From: an uncultured Acetatifactor sp.
Lineage (GTDB): Bacteria > Bacillota > Clostridia > Lachnospirales > Lachnospiraceae
DNA length: 29,452 nucleotides
Assembly: GCA_910588225.1 (NCBI GenBank)
Contig: CAJUQT010000049.1
Location: forward strand, 1 to 29,452
Direction of reading: 5' to 3'
Positions 1-8,842 of the stretch are shown here, piece by piece. The notes beneath the pieces are model-generated. The model saw only the letters and a program-made list of their open reading frames with translations. It did not search any database and had not been told where the DNA came from. Every line of letters starts with the position of its first letter. The first letter of the stretch is position 1. A program made the translations under genes and the position numbers.

Positions 1-58
1 TTGCCATAGCAAGAATGCTTCTTACCGCATTATACCATATGCTGAAGAATGGAGTACC

Positions 59-1060
59 CTACGCCAGCTGTGCCTGCACAGCGGTCAGGGCCACCACGCC
101 CACGATATCCTGCCAGGAACAGCCGCGGGACAGATCGTTAACCGGCTTTGCGATTCCCTGAAGCATGGGGCCATAGGCTTCCGCCCCGCCCAGCCTCTGT
201 ACCAGCTTGTACCCGATGTTGCCGGCATCCAGGTTCGGGAATATCAGAATATTCGCCCGGCCTGCCACAGGACTTCCGGGAGACTTGGATTTGGCGACAC
301 TGGGAACCAGAGCTGCATCCAGCTGCAGTTCTCCATCCAGGGTCAGATGAGGATACTGCTCCCTCGCAATCTTTGTGGCCTCCACCACCTTGTCCACCAT
401 CTGATGCTTCGCACTTCCCTTCGTGGAATGACTCAGCATGGCTATGACGGGCTTGGGGCCAATCAGGGATTTGAAGCTTCTGTAGGAAGTCTCCGCGATG
501 GCCGCCAGCTCCTCTGCAGTAGGGTCCTGATTCAGACCGCAGTCGGCAAACAGAAATGCACCATTATCTCCCTGATCTTTAAACTGGGTATCCATAACGA
601 AAAATGCGGAAACAAGCTTTACACCCGGAGCAGTCTTCAGAATCTGCAGTGCAGGCCGCAGTGTATCCGCCGTGGAATGACAGGCTCCGGCTACCATGCC
701 GTCCGCATCATTGGCCTTCACCATGACAATACCGAAAGTCAGATAATCATTCAGGAGAATCTCCCTGGCCTTCTCCTGCGTCATTCCCTTTGCCTTCCTG
801 GTCTCATACAGAAGATTTACATATTCGTCAAGCTTAGGAGTATTGGCAGGATCCAGAATTGTCACAGCGGACAGATCAACCTCCAGCCAGCCGGCACCAT
901 CCGTAATCTTTTCCTCGTTGCCGATCATAATGATATCGGCGATTCCTTCTTCCACAATCTTAGCCGCCGCCAGCAATGTTCTCTTATCCTTCGACTCCGG
1001 CAGTACGATTGTCTTCCTGTCAAGTTTGGCCCTCTCCTTAATCTTGTCAATATATGACAT
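59..1060 (-). CDS. pta: Phosphate acetyltransferase
   Basis: Phosphotransacetylase interconverts acetyl-CoA plus phosphate with acetyl phosphate plus CoA, the first step of the ATP-yielding acetate branch in the cytoplasm. The product is 333 residues, the usual length of the short clostridial form. It starts MSYIDKIKERAK and has the family core: KTIVLPESKDKRTL near the N terminus, a conserved GACHSTADTLRPALQ stretch, the SHSTKGSA loop and the C-terminal NLDAGNIGYKL motif. I chose the ATG at 1060 because a clear AAAGGAGAAG ribosome site lies just upstream; an in-frame start at 1081 would place that site inside the gene. Acetate kinase often follows pta and may lie just left of the window, but it is not visible. 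A good sigma-A promoter lies upstream. Confidence 0.96.
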   Translation of the reverse strand: MSYIDKIKERAKLDRKTIVLPESKDKRTLLAAAKIVEEGIADIIMIGNEEKITDGAGWLEVDLSAVTILDPANTPKLDEYVNLLYETRKAKGMTQEKAREILLNDYLTFGIVMVKANDADGMVAGACHSTADTLRPALQILKTAPGVKLVSAFFVMDTQFKDQGDNGAFLFADCGLNQDPTAEELAAIAETSYRSFKSLIGPKPVIAMLSHSTKGSAKHQMVDKVVEATKIAREQYPHLTLDGELQLDAALVPSVAKSKSPGSPVAGRANILIFPNLDAGNIGYKLVQRLGGAEAYGPMLQGIAKPVNDLSRGCSWQDIVGVVALTAVQAQLA

Positions 1061-1124
1061 ATCTCTTCTCCTTTCCAGCACTTTTCTTTGTATTATTTTT
1101 TACTTAACAAATTGTATTATCCAT

Positions 1125-1153
1125 ATTATACTAAAAGAAGAAATAATGTACAA
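1125..1153 (-). promoter_or_regulatory. Candidate sigma-A promoter of pta
   Basis: On the minus strand TTGTAC (1148-1153) and TATAAT (1125-1130) are separated by exactly 17 bases. This puts the start of transcription near 1118, about 58 bases before the pta start codon. The -35 box lies inside one arm of a 9-bp inverted repeat (1145-1153 with 1172-1180). Confidence 0.6.
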
Positions 1154-1180
1154 GGATAAATATGCGATTAATTGTACATT
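1145..1180. promoter_or_regulatory. Inverted repeat in the pta/tmcAL divergent promoter region
   Basis: AATGTACAA (1145-1153) and TTGTACATT (1172-1180) form a perfect 9-bp inverted repeat with an 18-base spacer. It covers the pta -35 box and offers a TTGTAC -35-like box on the plus strand at 1172-1177, followed by a weak CATATT at 1194-1199. It may be a two-half-site operator serving both divergent genes; the regulator is unknown. Confidence 0.4.
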
Positions 1181-1232
1181 TTCAGATACACGGCATATTT
1201 TTTATCTTTAATTTTTGCTGATATTTAGCTGA

Positions 1233-1246
1233 TGTAAATGCTTACA
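1233..1246. promoter_or_regulatory. cre-like (CcpA) site
   Basis: TGTAAATGCTTACA resembles the catabolite-responsive element of Firmicutes (TGTAAGCGCTTACA type). The arms TGTAA and TTACA are perfect, but one base of the central CG is changed to TG. CcpA activation of pta is known in Bacillus, but the site here is about 120 bp upstream of the inferred pta start of transcription, farther than usual. Confidence 0.3.
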
Positions 1247-1291
1247 CGGCATGTTATTTTTTTCACATTGCCCTTTTATATTTTTACACGA

Positions 1292-1310
1292 AATAATGAT
1301 TATCATTAAG
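1292..1310. promoter_or_regulatory. Fur-box-like palindrome before tmcAL
   Basis: The core TAATGATTATCATTA is a perfect 7-1-7 palindrome and agrees with about 16 of 19 positions of the classical Fur box. It overlaps the AAGGA ribosome site (1308-1312) of tmcAL. AT-rich dyads arise easily by chance and tmcAL is not a known iron gene, so a regulatory role is only a possibility. Confidence 0.25.
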
Positions 1311-1325
1311 GATACGAAAAAATAT

Positions 1326-2630
1326 ATGAAAGTAAACGGAATCATTGCAGAATACAATCCTTTCCACAAGGGACATCAATATCATCTGAAAGAATCTCTC
1401 TGTCTCACCGGAGCAGATTATACGATTGTCGTCATGAGCGGGAATTTTGTCCAACGCGGTGCCCCTGCCCTTCTCGACAAGCATACTCGTGCGGAAATGG
1501 CCCTGCGCTGCGGAGCGGATCTGGTACTTGAGCTTCCCACGCTGTATGCGGTCTCCAGCGCAGAATATTTTGCTATGGGTGCCGTCACACTTCTGGATAA
1601 ACTGGAGGTCGTCACACATCTTTCTTTCGGCAGCGAACACGGCGAAACAGAGTCACTCTGTCGGATTGCCGCCTGTCTCTCGGAAGAGTCTGCAGAATAC
1701 AGCGCCTCCATCCGACACTTCCTGAAAAGCGGGCTCACTTACCCTGAATCCAGAGCCAGAGCCCTGGCTGAAGTACATGCGTTGTCATCCCAGGATTACA
1801 TGTATTCGTGGGAAACATCTGCTCCATTATCCGGGAATGAGATGCTGTCGCCCGAAACGCTTAATTCGCTTCTCTCCTCTCCCAACAACATACTGGGAAC
1901 AGAATACATCCGTGCGCTTCTGAAGCGAAAAAGTTCTGTCGTTCCAGTTACGATAAAACGGCTCGGCGCCGGATATCATGATGAGTTTATCTCCGGCTCC
2001 GATTCTCCCTGTTCGGCTCTGGCCATCCGGCAGGCATTATATAAAGCTTCCCCGGAAGAGACTGTCCTGCCTATGCCGCCGGAATCTGAGATGCTTCTCC
2101 GGGCATGGATGCGGGAATACAGGCCTGTCTGTTCCGACGACTTTTCGTCTGTGCTGTATTATAAATTGTTGAGGGAAAAAGAAACCGGATATGAAAAATA
2201 TCTTGATGTGCCTGCCGAGCTTTCCAATCGAATCAGGAATCAGCTGAATCGCTTTGCCGGTTATGAAAACTTCTGTCATCTGCTGAAAACGAAAAATATG
2301 ACTTATACAAGAATCAGCCGCTGTCTGCTGCATATCCTTCTGGATCTCGAAAAAGAAAATATGCTGCTTGCCAAAGCACTGGATTATATCCCATATGCCC
2401 GCGTGCTTGGATTCCGCCGGACGGCAAAGCCTCTTCTCAGTACCATCAGAAAATGTGCCTCCATCCCATTGGTAACCAAAATGGCAGATGCAGAAAAAAA
2501 CCTGTCCGCTGATGCGTACAGGCTTTTAAAGCAGGATATTCATGCCGGTGACATTTTCCGCTGTGTGGCATTTGAGGGTTCCGGAAGATCTGTGGGAAGC
2601 GAGCTTTCACTGTCGCCGGTAATCCTGTGA
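1326..2630 (+). CDS. tmcAL: tRNA(Met) cytidine acetate ligase TmcAL
   Basis: TmcAL uses ATP and acetate to make N4-acetylcytidine at the wobble base of elongator tRNA-Met. The product is 434 residues. The N terminus MKVNGIIAEYNPFHKGH carries the nucleotidyltransferase HxGH motif (HKGH, residues 14-17). It is followed by the family blocks SGNFVQRG, DLVLELP, LSFGSE and SPNNILGTEY. I chose the ATG at 1326 because the family almost always begins at this point; the 25 in-frame codons upstream (from 1251) are AT-rich and lie across the likely promoter. AAGGA sits 13 bases upstream. It is one of only two plus-strand genes in the window and converges on the DUF711 gene. Confidence 0.93.
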   Translation: MKVNGIIAEYNPFHKGHQYHLKESLCLTGADYTIVVMSGNFVQRGAPALLDKHTRAEMALRCGADLVLELPTLYAVSSAEYFAMGAVTLLDKLEVVTHLSFGSEHGETESLCRIAACLSEESAEYSASIRHFLKSGLTYPESRARALAEVHALSSQDYMYSWETSAPLSGNEMLSPETLNSLLSSPNNILGTEYIRALLKRKSSVVPVTIKRLGAGYHDEFISGSDSPCSALAIRQALYKASPEETVLPMPPESEMLLRAWMREYRPVCSDDFSSVLYYKLLREKETGYEKYLDVPAELSNRIRNQLNRFAGYENFCHLLKTKNMTYTRISRCLLHILLDLEKENMLLAKALDYIPYARVLGFRRTAKPLLSTIRKCASIPLVTKMADAEKNLSADAYRLLKQDIHAGDIFRCVAFEGSGRSVGSELSLSPVIL

Positions 2631-2695
2631 CTGCCCGCCCCCTTTTTCCTCTCCCGGCCTCTGCCGTCGTCCAAACATATGTCCCGGCTTCTCTT

Positions 2696-4060
2696 CTAAT
2701 TTTTAAAACTGTGTATCGGCGCGGGGATTCTTCCCTTACGGCTGACAAAAGCCTCACAGGAGAAGGAATTCACCGGTATAATCGGCGCATATCCCAGCAG
2801 TCCGCCGAATTCCACGGTCTCCCCCACACCTTTGCCAATGACCGGAATAATCCGCACAGCCGTAGTCTTCTGATTTACCATACCGATTGCCATCTCGTCG
2901 GCAATGATACCCGAGATGGTGGACGCCTTCGTATCTCCGGGAATGGCAATCATATCCAGACCCACAGAGCAGACACAGGTCATGGCCTCCAGCTTTTCCA
3001 GCGTCAGTGCCCCTGCCTGCACCGCATTTATCATTCCCTGATCCTCGCTGACCGGAATAAACGCACCGCTCAATCCGCCTACATAAGAGGAAGCCATCAC
3101 CCCTCCTTTTTTCACCTGATCATTCAAAAGCGCCAGAGCCGCAGTGGTTCCCGGCGCTCCCGCATATTCCAGCCCTATTTCACAGAGAATGTCCGCCACA
3201 CTGTCGCCGATGGCGGGAGTAGGCGCCAGCGATAAATCCACTATGCCAAAGGGAACATTCAGCAATGCGGAAGCCTCCTGGGCCACAAGCTGCCCCACCC
3301 GTGTCACCTTGAACGCCGTCTTCTTGATGGTCTCGCATAATACTTCAAAGCTCTCTCCTCGAACCTTTTCCAGAGCCGTCTTCACCACGCCCGGGCCGCT
3401 TACTCCCACATTGATAATCTTATCCGCCTCCGTGACTCCATGGAAAGCGCCGGCCATGAACGGATTGTCATCCGGTGCATTGCAGAACACCACCAGCTTG
3501 GCACAGCCAAGGGAATCATTCTCCCTGGTATATTCCGCAGTTGAACGGATGACTTCTCCCATCAGGCGTACCGCATCCATATTGATGCCCGTCCTGGTGG
3601 AACCCAGGTTCACCGAGCTGCACACTCTCTCCGTAGCGGAAAGGGCCAGCGGAATGGATCGTATCAGCAGTTCATCCGCAGATGTCATTCCTTTACTCAC
3701 CAGCGCGGAATATCCGCCGATAAAATTCACCCCCACTTCCGCAGCCACCCGGTCCAGCGTCCGGGCCACAGAAGCAAAGTCTTCCACACAGCTGCATGCT
3801 GCTCCCCCCACCAGTGCAATAGGCGTCACAGATATCCTTTTATTGACAATGGGAATGCCGAATTCCCGGGATATTTCCTCCCCTGTCTTCACCAGATCCC
3901 TGGCGGCATCATATATTTTACGGTAAATTTTCTCATTTAATCTCTGCAAATCAGAGTCAATACAGTCCAGAAGACTGATGCCCAGAGTAATTGTCCTGAC
4001 ATCCAGATTCTCCTCCGAAATCATTTTGTTGGTCTCTGTCACTTCATATAAATTTATCAT
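2696..4060 (-). CDS. PFL family protein, DUF711 (UPF0210)
   Basis: A 454-residue member of the DUF711/UPF0210 family, which is structurally related to glycyl-radical (pyruvate formate-lyase-like) barrels but has no settled biochemical role. It is full length. Recognisable stretches are NVGVSGPGVVKTAL, SLAPTPAIGDSVADIL and GGLSGAFIPVSEDQGM. The start is an ATG at 4060 with AGAGGGAG in front. It follows the ACT-domain gene by 90 bases in the same direction. This ACT-DUF711 pairing recurs across Firmicutes and archaea, which suggests the ACT protein senses a small molecule for the DUF711 protein; that link is inference. The family call is firm, the function unknown. Confidence 0.9.
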   Translation of the reverse strand: MINLYEVTETNKMISEENLDVRTITLGISLLDCIDSDLQRLNEKIYRKIYDAARDLVKTGEEISREFGIPIVNKRISVTPIALVGGAACSCVEDFASVARTLDRVAAEVGVNFIGGYSALVSKGMTSADELLIRSIPLALSATERVCSSVNLGSTRTGINMDAVRLMGEVIRSTAEYTRENDSLGCAKLVVFCNAPDDNPFMAGAFHGVTEADKIINVGVSGPGVVKTALEKVRGESFEVLCETIKKTAFKVTRVGQLVAQEASALLNVPFGIVDLSLAPTPAIGDSVADILCEIGLEYAGAPGTTAALALLNDQVKKGGVMASSYVGGLSGAFIPVSEDQGMINAVQAGALTLEKLEAMTCVCSVGLDMIAIPGDTKASTISGIIADEMAIGMVNQKTTAVRIIPVIGKGVGETVEFGGLLGYAPIIPVNSFSCEAFVSRKGRIPAPIHSFKN

Positions 4061-4150
4061 AGATACTCCCTCTGCAATTCGTCAGTTCCTTTTTCACAGG
4101 CTGCCTTACGCCGCCGGTTCATCGTCTTATCCGGCCGCCTTTCGTCAGAG

Positions 4151-4423
4151 TCAGATTCTGTGCATTTTGTCGAAAATTTCTTCCTTCTGGCATTTAATCA
4201 CCACACCGATTTCTTCCCCCAATGCCGCCATTTCATCTGCCATGTCGCCGAACTGCTTCTCCATGCCCGCCGTATCCACAATCATCATCATATTAAAGTA
4301 TCCCTGCACAATTGTCTGGGAAATGTCCAGAATATTGATGCCGTTTTCCGCCAGATAAGTACAGACTTTCGCGATAATGCCCACTGTATCCTTTCCCACC
4401 ACAGTAATTATTGTCCTCTTCAT
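4151..4423 (-). CDS. ACT domain protein (UPF0237)
   Basis: A 90-residue single-domain protein beginning MKRTIITVVGKDTVGIIAKVC. This is the GcvR-like ACT fold, with a first strand followed by the ligand-binding loop GKDTVGI, then ILDISQTI and the FNMMMIVD strand. ACT domains usually bind amino acids or related ligands and form dimers. I preferred the ATG at 4423: AGGAAGG lies about 10 bases upstream, whereas the in-frame GTG at 4432 is almost touching that site. It lies between the walJ-like hydrolase and the DUF711 gene and is probably co-transcribed with both. Confidence 0.92.
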   Translation of the reverse strand: MKRTIITVVGKDTVGIIAKVCTYLAENGINILDISQTIVQGYFNMMMIVDTAGMEKQFGDMADEMAALGEEIGVVIKCQKEEIFDKMHRI

Positions 4424-4457
4424 CTTTTTCACCCTTCCTGTGTTATCTCTATATTCT

Positions 4458-5258
4458 CTAGCTGATATGTATCACCTGGCTCAGTTCGCTACGTTTTGCC
4501 ACCCTGATATCAAAATCTCCGGCAGCATAAGGATTGTCACCCATATTAATCTCCATCCTCACAGACTCAAAAGCCAGCTCCGGCAGATTATTTTCCTTGC
4601 TGAGATGTCCCAGCAGCACCGTCTGCAATTCGTCATGTAATATTCGGCTCAGCAGTCTCCCTGCATTTTCATTGGACAGATGCCCCCTGTCTCCCAGTAT
4701 CCGCTGCTTCAGATAATAAGGATAAGGTCCTACCTGAAGCATATTCACATCATGGTTTGCCTCCAGCAGCAGTGCATCCATTCCCTTCAGACATTCCACC
4801 GTATATTCGTTATAAATCCCTAGATCAGTACAGACCGCCACCTTTTTACTGCCATAGGCAATCCGATATCCCACCGGCTGAGCCGCATCATGAGATATCC
4901 GCATGGGGTTCACGATCAGATCCTTAATGGTAAACTTCCTGTCCTCCTGTATGATCTGGAACAGTTCCCCATTCATTTTTCCAAGCCCTTCGCAATCCTT
5001 TATAGCCTTTATGGTGCCTTCCGTTGCGTAGACAGGAATTTCGAATTTCCTGGCAATGACGCCCAGTCCCTGTATATGATCCGCATGCTCATGTGTAATT
5101 AAAATTCCATCGATATCTTTTCCCGTGAGCCCCAGCTCTCCCAGGCCTTTCTCTATCTTCTTTCCGCTGATTCCCACGTCCACAAGCAGGTGTGCCGTCT
5201 CCGAACCCACATAAATACAGTTCCCGCTGCTTCCGCTTGCTATACTGCATAATCTCAT
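4458..5258 (-). CDS. walJ: MBL-fold metallohydrolase, WalJ/YycJ type
   Basis: A 266-residue metallo-beta-lactamase-fold hydrolase of the YycJ/WalJ family, cytoplasmic exonuclease-like enzymes linked in Bacillus to DNA repair and to the WalRK cell wall regulon. The N terminus MRLCSIASGSSGNCIYV is typical. The metal motif HEHADH lies at about residues 56-61. Later metal ligands are in the CTDLG segment (Asp), EANHD and GHLSKEN. Here it is not next to walRK but sits downstream of coaE, separated by the triple hairpin repeat. The symbol rests on family resemblance alone. Confidence 0.85.
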   Translation of the reverse strand: MRLCSIASGSSGNCIYVGSETAHLLVDVGISGKKIEKGLGELGLTGKDIDGILITHEHADHIQGLGVIARKFEIPVYATEGTIKAIKDCEGLGKMNGELFQIIQEDRKFTIKDLIVNPMRISHDAAQPVGYRIAYGSKKVAVCTDLGIYNEYTVECLKGMDALLLEANHDVNMLQVGPYPYYLKQRILGDRGHLSNENAGRLLSRILHDELQTVLLGHLSKENNLPELAFESVRMEINMGDNPYAAGDFDIRVAKRSELSQVIHIS

Positions 5259-5296
5259 TTCCGTTCTCTCTTCCGTGTATCCTGATTGATGTTATA

Positions 5297-5408
5297 TATA
5301 ATAGAATCAAAAGAACTGATTCTATTATCCAAATTCTATATTAGAATCAAAAGAACTGATTCTATTATCCAAATTCTATATTAGAATCAAAAAACTGATT
5401 CTATTATA
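5297..5408. repeat. Three tandem 40-bp hairpin units between coaE and walJ
   Basis: The units at 5301-5340, 5341-5380 and 5381-5409 are nearly identical; the third lacks one base. Each contains TAGAATCA, a 6-7 base A-rich loop, then TGATTCTA. The first copy extends to a perfect 11-bp stem (5299-5309 with 5317-5327). The coaE stop codon (5404-5406) lies at the edge of the third copy. The hairpins are not followed by a T run on either strand, so they are unlikely to be ordinary terminators. They may act in mRNA processing or stability, or be replication-slippage copies of one hairpin. Confidence 0.9.
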
Positions 5409-6033
5409 TGAGGTCTGTATTGGAATCAAATGGCTGACAGCCCAGCTCTGCCAGTCTCCTGTCAATCTGGAGGCTGGTTTCCCGAAATGGGCCGCCGTTA
5501 TCTATCACCAGGCCGCAACTTTCCCGAAAGCGTTCTTCTGTCAGCTGACTGGCAAAAATCCGGGATACTTTCTCGTCACTGTACCCTCTGGATTCCCGCA
5601 GCCGTTTTCTTCTGACCGTCTCATTCGCATAAATATACCACATTTCATCCACCAGTTCAAGATAGCCGCCCTCAATCAGCAGTGCCGCCTCCACGAAGAA
5701 AAGCTCCGTCTCTCCCCTTTCTTCCGCACACCGCAGATGTTCCAGCAGATAATTCTTCACTGCCGGATGTATCATCTGATTTACCTGTTCCAGAAGGACG
5801 GGAACAGCAAATATTTTCTCCGCCATCTTTCCCCGGTCAATGCTTCCGTCTTCCCCGATTATTTCCTGCCCCAGAAGCTTCACAAGCTCCACATAGACAG
5901 GGCTTCCCGGCTCCTTAATCAGATGAGCCACCTCGTCTGCCAGATAAATCTCACACCTGTAATGATTTCTTATATAGTTCAATACTTCTGATTTCCCGGC
6001 CCCGATCCCGCCGGTAATTCCAATAAAATACAT
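5404..6033 (-). CDS. coaE: Dephospho-CoA kinase
   Basis: CoaE phosphorylates dephospho-CoA at the 3'-hydroxyl of its ribose, the last step of coenzyme A synthesis. The 209-residue product starts MYFIGITGGIGAGKSEV, with the Walker A motif GGIGAGKS at residues 8-15. It is followed by the conserved ADEVAHLI (catalytic Asp) and HPAVK segments. The ATG at 6033 is preferred over the GTG at 6042 because AAAGGTG lies six bases upstream of the ATG. It starts 44 bases after the polA stop, and the polA-coaE order is common in clostridia, so they probably share an mRNA. Confidence 0.95.
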   Translation of the reverse strand: MYFIGITGGIGAGKSEVLNYIRNHYRCEIYLADEVAHLIKEPGSPVYVELVKLLGQEIIGEDGSIDRGKMAEKIFAVPVLLEQVNQMIHPAVKNYLLEHLRCAEERGETELFFVEAALLIEGGYLELVDEMWYIYANETVRRKRLRESRGYSDEKVSRIFASQLTEERFRESCGLVIDNGGPFRETSLQIDRRLAELGCQPFDSNTDLI

Positions 6034-6077
6034 CTTATGCACCTTTTACAGGATAATCTGTCTCCCGGAACCCTTTC

Positions 6078-8771
6078 TCACTTAGCCTCATACCAGTTCT
6101 CTCCTGTATGCAAATCTACTTCCAGCATCACAGCCAGATCCGCAGCCTTTGTCATTTTCTCCATGAGAATCTGCCGCACCTCTTCCTCCTCATCCCGATA
6201 TGTCTCAATGACCAGCTCGTCATGCACCTGCAGAATCAGCCTGGACTTCAACCCCTGATCCCGCAGCGCCTTCCATACATCAATCATGGCAATTTTAATA
6301 ATATCCGCCGCGGTTCCCTGTATGGGAGAATTCATTGCCACCCGCTCCCCGAAGGAACGCTGCATGAAATTGGAAGAAGAAAGCTCCGGTATTGGACGCC
6401 GTCTGCCAAACATGGTAGTGATATATCCCTTTGCCTTCGCATCACCGACCAGTCTGTCCAGAAATTCCTTCACACCCGGATATGTGGCAAAATACTGCTC
6501 GATATACTCCGCCGCTTCCTTCTTGCTGATACTGAGATCCTGGCTCAGTCCAAAGGAGCTGATGCCGTATACAATGCCAAAGTTTACCGCCTTTGCATTT
6601 CTTCTCTGCAGATCGGTCACTTCTTCAAAGGGTGTATGAAATACCTTCGCCGCCGTAATCCGATGAATGTCCTGATCCATATGATAAGCTTCTATCAGCT
6701 GTTCGTCTCCCGACATATGGGCAAGAACCCGAAGCTCTATCTGCGAATAATCCGCATCCATAAAGACACAGCCCTCTTTTGGCACAAATACTTTCCGAAT
6801 ACGCCTGCCCAGTTCCATACGCATGGGAATATTCTGCAGGTTGGGCTCTGTAGAGCTGATTCTTCCGGTAGCTGTGATGGTCTGGTTAAAACTGGTATGA
6901 ATTCTCTGATCCTCTCCAATATAGACTGCCAGTCCATCCGCATAGGTGGATTTCAGCTTTGTCAGCTGCCTGTATTCCAGAATGTCCTTTACGACGGGAG
7001 CTTCTTCAGCAAGTTTCTCCAGCACATCCGCCGCTGTGGAATATCCCGTTTTCGTCTTCTTCCCCCCGGGAAGCTTCATAGTATCAAATAAAACCTCTCC
7101 CAGCTGCTTCGGCGAATTAATATTGAATTCCACTCCGGCCTGTCGATGAATGGATTTCTCCAGCTCCTCTATTCTTGCCACCAGAGCGTCGCCATAGGCT
7201 TTTAATTCTTCCCTGCGCACCTCCACGCCTTCCCGCTCCATATCATACAGCACAAGAGACAGCGGCATCTCCACATCACGCATCAGCTTATCCATACCGG
7301 TCTCTGCCAGCTTCTTCTCCAGCACCTCCGCAGCGGCAGCCGACACATAAGCTCCGTAACAACAATATTCTGCAAACTTATCCGGCAGCTCCGCAGCCGC
7401 CACGGTCATTTTCTTTTTCCCAAAACTTTCCATCCGCCCGGGAATCGTCATTTCCAGATGATCCGAGGCAATGGTCTCCAGGTCATAATCGCTTTTCAGA
7501 GGATACAGCAGATAAGCGGCAATCAGGATATCAAAGTATCTCTCTGCAGTATCCCGCTTCAGATACCGGTATTGTCCCTTGATATCAAATGTCGCGATCT
7601 TTGCTCTTCCCGAAAGTGCCTCCAGCTCCCGGAAAAGCTGCACCGTATCAGCATCCTCTCCGCCGCAGGCAATCTCTTCGAAAAAGGACAACTGTACATT
7701 CTGCCGTACCGGCAGCGCATACACAGTGGTCTCTTCCCCTACAGACACCGCCACCCCCAGCAGCGTATCTCCATCCATTGCCAGAAATAGGCCAATCCGC
7801 TGTCCGTCTCGGATTTTTTTCAGCTTCTTCAGAAATGCCTTCTGATCATCCTCTTTTCTGAAAGTTCTGGTCACATCGCCGGCCTGCTTCGCTTTCTCCC
7901 TTCCGAAACGGCCCAGCATATTTTTGAATTCCAGCTTTTTGAACAACTCATAAGCTTCCGGCGTAAAAAAGTCTTCCGCTTTCGCCGCCGAATAATCCAG
8001 CGATACCTCACTATCCGTTTTAATAGTGGCAAGCACTCTGCTCAAATCAGCCAGGTCACGATTTTCTTTCAGAGATTCCCGAATACTCTTCTTCGATATC
8101 TCTTCCACATGGGTATAGATGTTTTCCAGGGAACCGTATTTCACCATCAGTTCCGTAGCCGTTTTCTGCCCCACCTTAGGCACCCCGGGTATATTGTCCG
8201 ATGTGTCCCCCATCAGCGCCTTTAAATCAATAAACTGAAGGGGCGTCACCTGATATGCGGCAGCCACATCTTTTGGATAATAATCTTCCACTTCCGTTCT
8301 GCCCGATTTCGTTTTGGGAATTCTGATCTTGATATGCTCATCTGCAATCTGAAGCAAATCCCTGTCGCCGGATACCAGAGACACTTCCATTCCGTCCGCC
8401 TCCGCCTTTTTCGCGAGTGTTCCCAGAATGTCGTCCGCCTCCAGACCTGCCTTTTCCACAATGACAACGTTCATTGCCTGCAGCACATCTTTCAACACCG
8501 GAAGCTGTTCTATCAGTTCCTCCGGCATGGGCTTTCTGGTCCCCTTATAAGCCTCATACAGCTGATGACGGAACGTTGGGGCATGTACGTCAAAAGCCAC
8601 CGCCAGGAAGTCCGGCCGCTCCTCCTCCAGAATCTTAAACATGATATTCAAAAATCCATACACGGCATTTGTGTGTAACCCTTGCCCATTCGTCAAATCC
8701 GGCACACCATAAAAGGCTCTGTGCAGAATGCTGTGACCATCTATCAATACAAGTTTCTTATGCTCCGCCAT
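6078..8771 (-). CDS. polA: DNA polymerase I
   Basis: An 897-residue family A DNA polymerase for Okazaki fragment maturation and repair synthesis. It has an N-terminal 5'-3' exonuclease (LVLIDGHSILHRAFYG and SGDRDLLQIAD, with helix-hairpin-helix GDTSDNIPGVPKVG). The polymerase domain carries motif A DADYSQIELR, the O-helix RRNAKAVNFGIVYG and motif C QVHDELVIE. The middle 3'-5' exonuclease domain has lost its catalytic residues: where E. coli has DTE there is LFLAMDGD, and the other exo motifs are also degraded, so it probably does not proofread. The ATG at 8771 has AAAGGTGG in front. It lies 71 bases downstream of the zf-HC2 gene. Confidence 0.97.
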   Translation of the reverse strand: MAEHKKLVLIDGHSILHRAFYGVPDLTNGQGLHTNAVYGFLNIMFKILEEERPDFLAVAFDVHAPTFRHQLYEAYKGTRKPMPEELIEQLPVLKDVLQAMNVVIVEKAGLEADDILGTLAKKAEADGMEVSLVSGDRDLLQIADEHIKIRIPKTKSGRTEVEDYYPKDVAAAYQVTPLQFIDLKALMGDTSDNIPGVPKVGQKTATELMVKYGSLENIYTHVEEISKKSIRESLKENRDLADLSRVLATIKTDSEVSLDYSAAKAEDFFTPEAYELFKKLEFKNMLGRFGREKAKQAGDVTRTFRKEDDQKAFLKKLKKIRDGQRIGLFLAMDGDTLLGVAVSVGEETTVYALPVRQNVQLSFFEEIACGGEDADTVQLFRELEALSGRAKIATFDIKGQYRYLKRDTAERYFDILIAAYLLYPLKSDYDLETIASDHLEMTIPGRMESFGKKKMTVAAAELPDKFAEYCCYGAYVSAAAAEVLEKKLAETGMDKLMRDVEMPLSLVLYDMEREGVEVRREELKAYGDALVARIEELEKSIHRQAGVEFNINSPKQLGEVLFDTMKLPGGKKTKTGYSTAADVLEKLAEEAPVVKDILEYRQLTKLKSTYADGLAVYIGEDQRIHTSFNQTITATGRISSTEPNLQNIPMRMELGRRIRKVFVPKEGCVFMDADYSQIELRVLAHMSGDEQLIEAYHMDQDIHRITAAKVFHTPFEEVTDLQRRNAKAVNFGIVYGISSFGLSQDLSISKKEAAEYIEQYFATYPGVKEFLDRLVGDAKAKGYITTMFGRRRPIPELSSSNFMQRSFGERVAMNSPIQGTAADIIKIAMIDVWKALRDQGLKSRLILQVHDELVIETYRDEEEEVRQILMEKMTKAADLAVMLEVDLHTGENWYEAK

Positions 8772-8842
8772 CCGTTTACCACCTTTGTCCTGCTTTAATC
8801 CTACTTTATTTCAGGCTGTTTCCTTCAAATTCAATGCATAAA

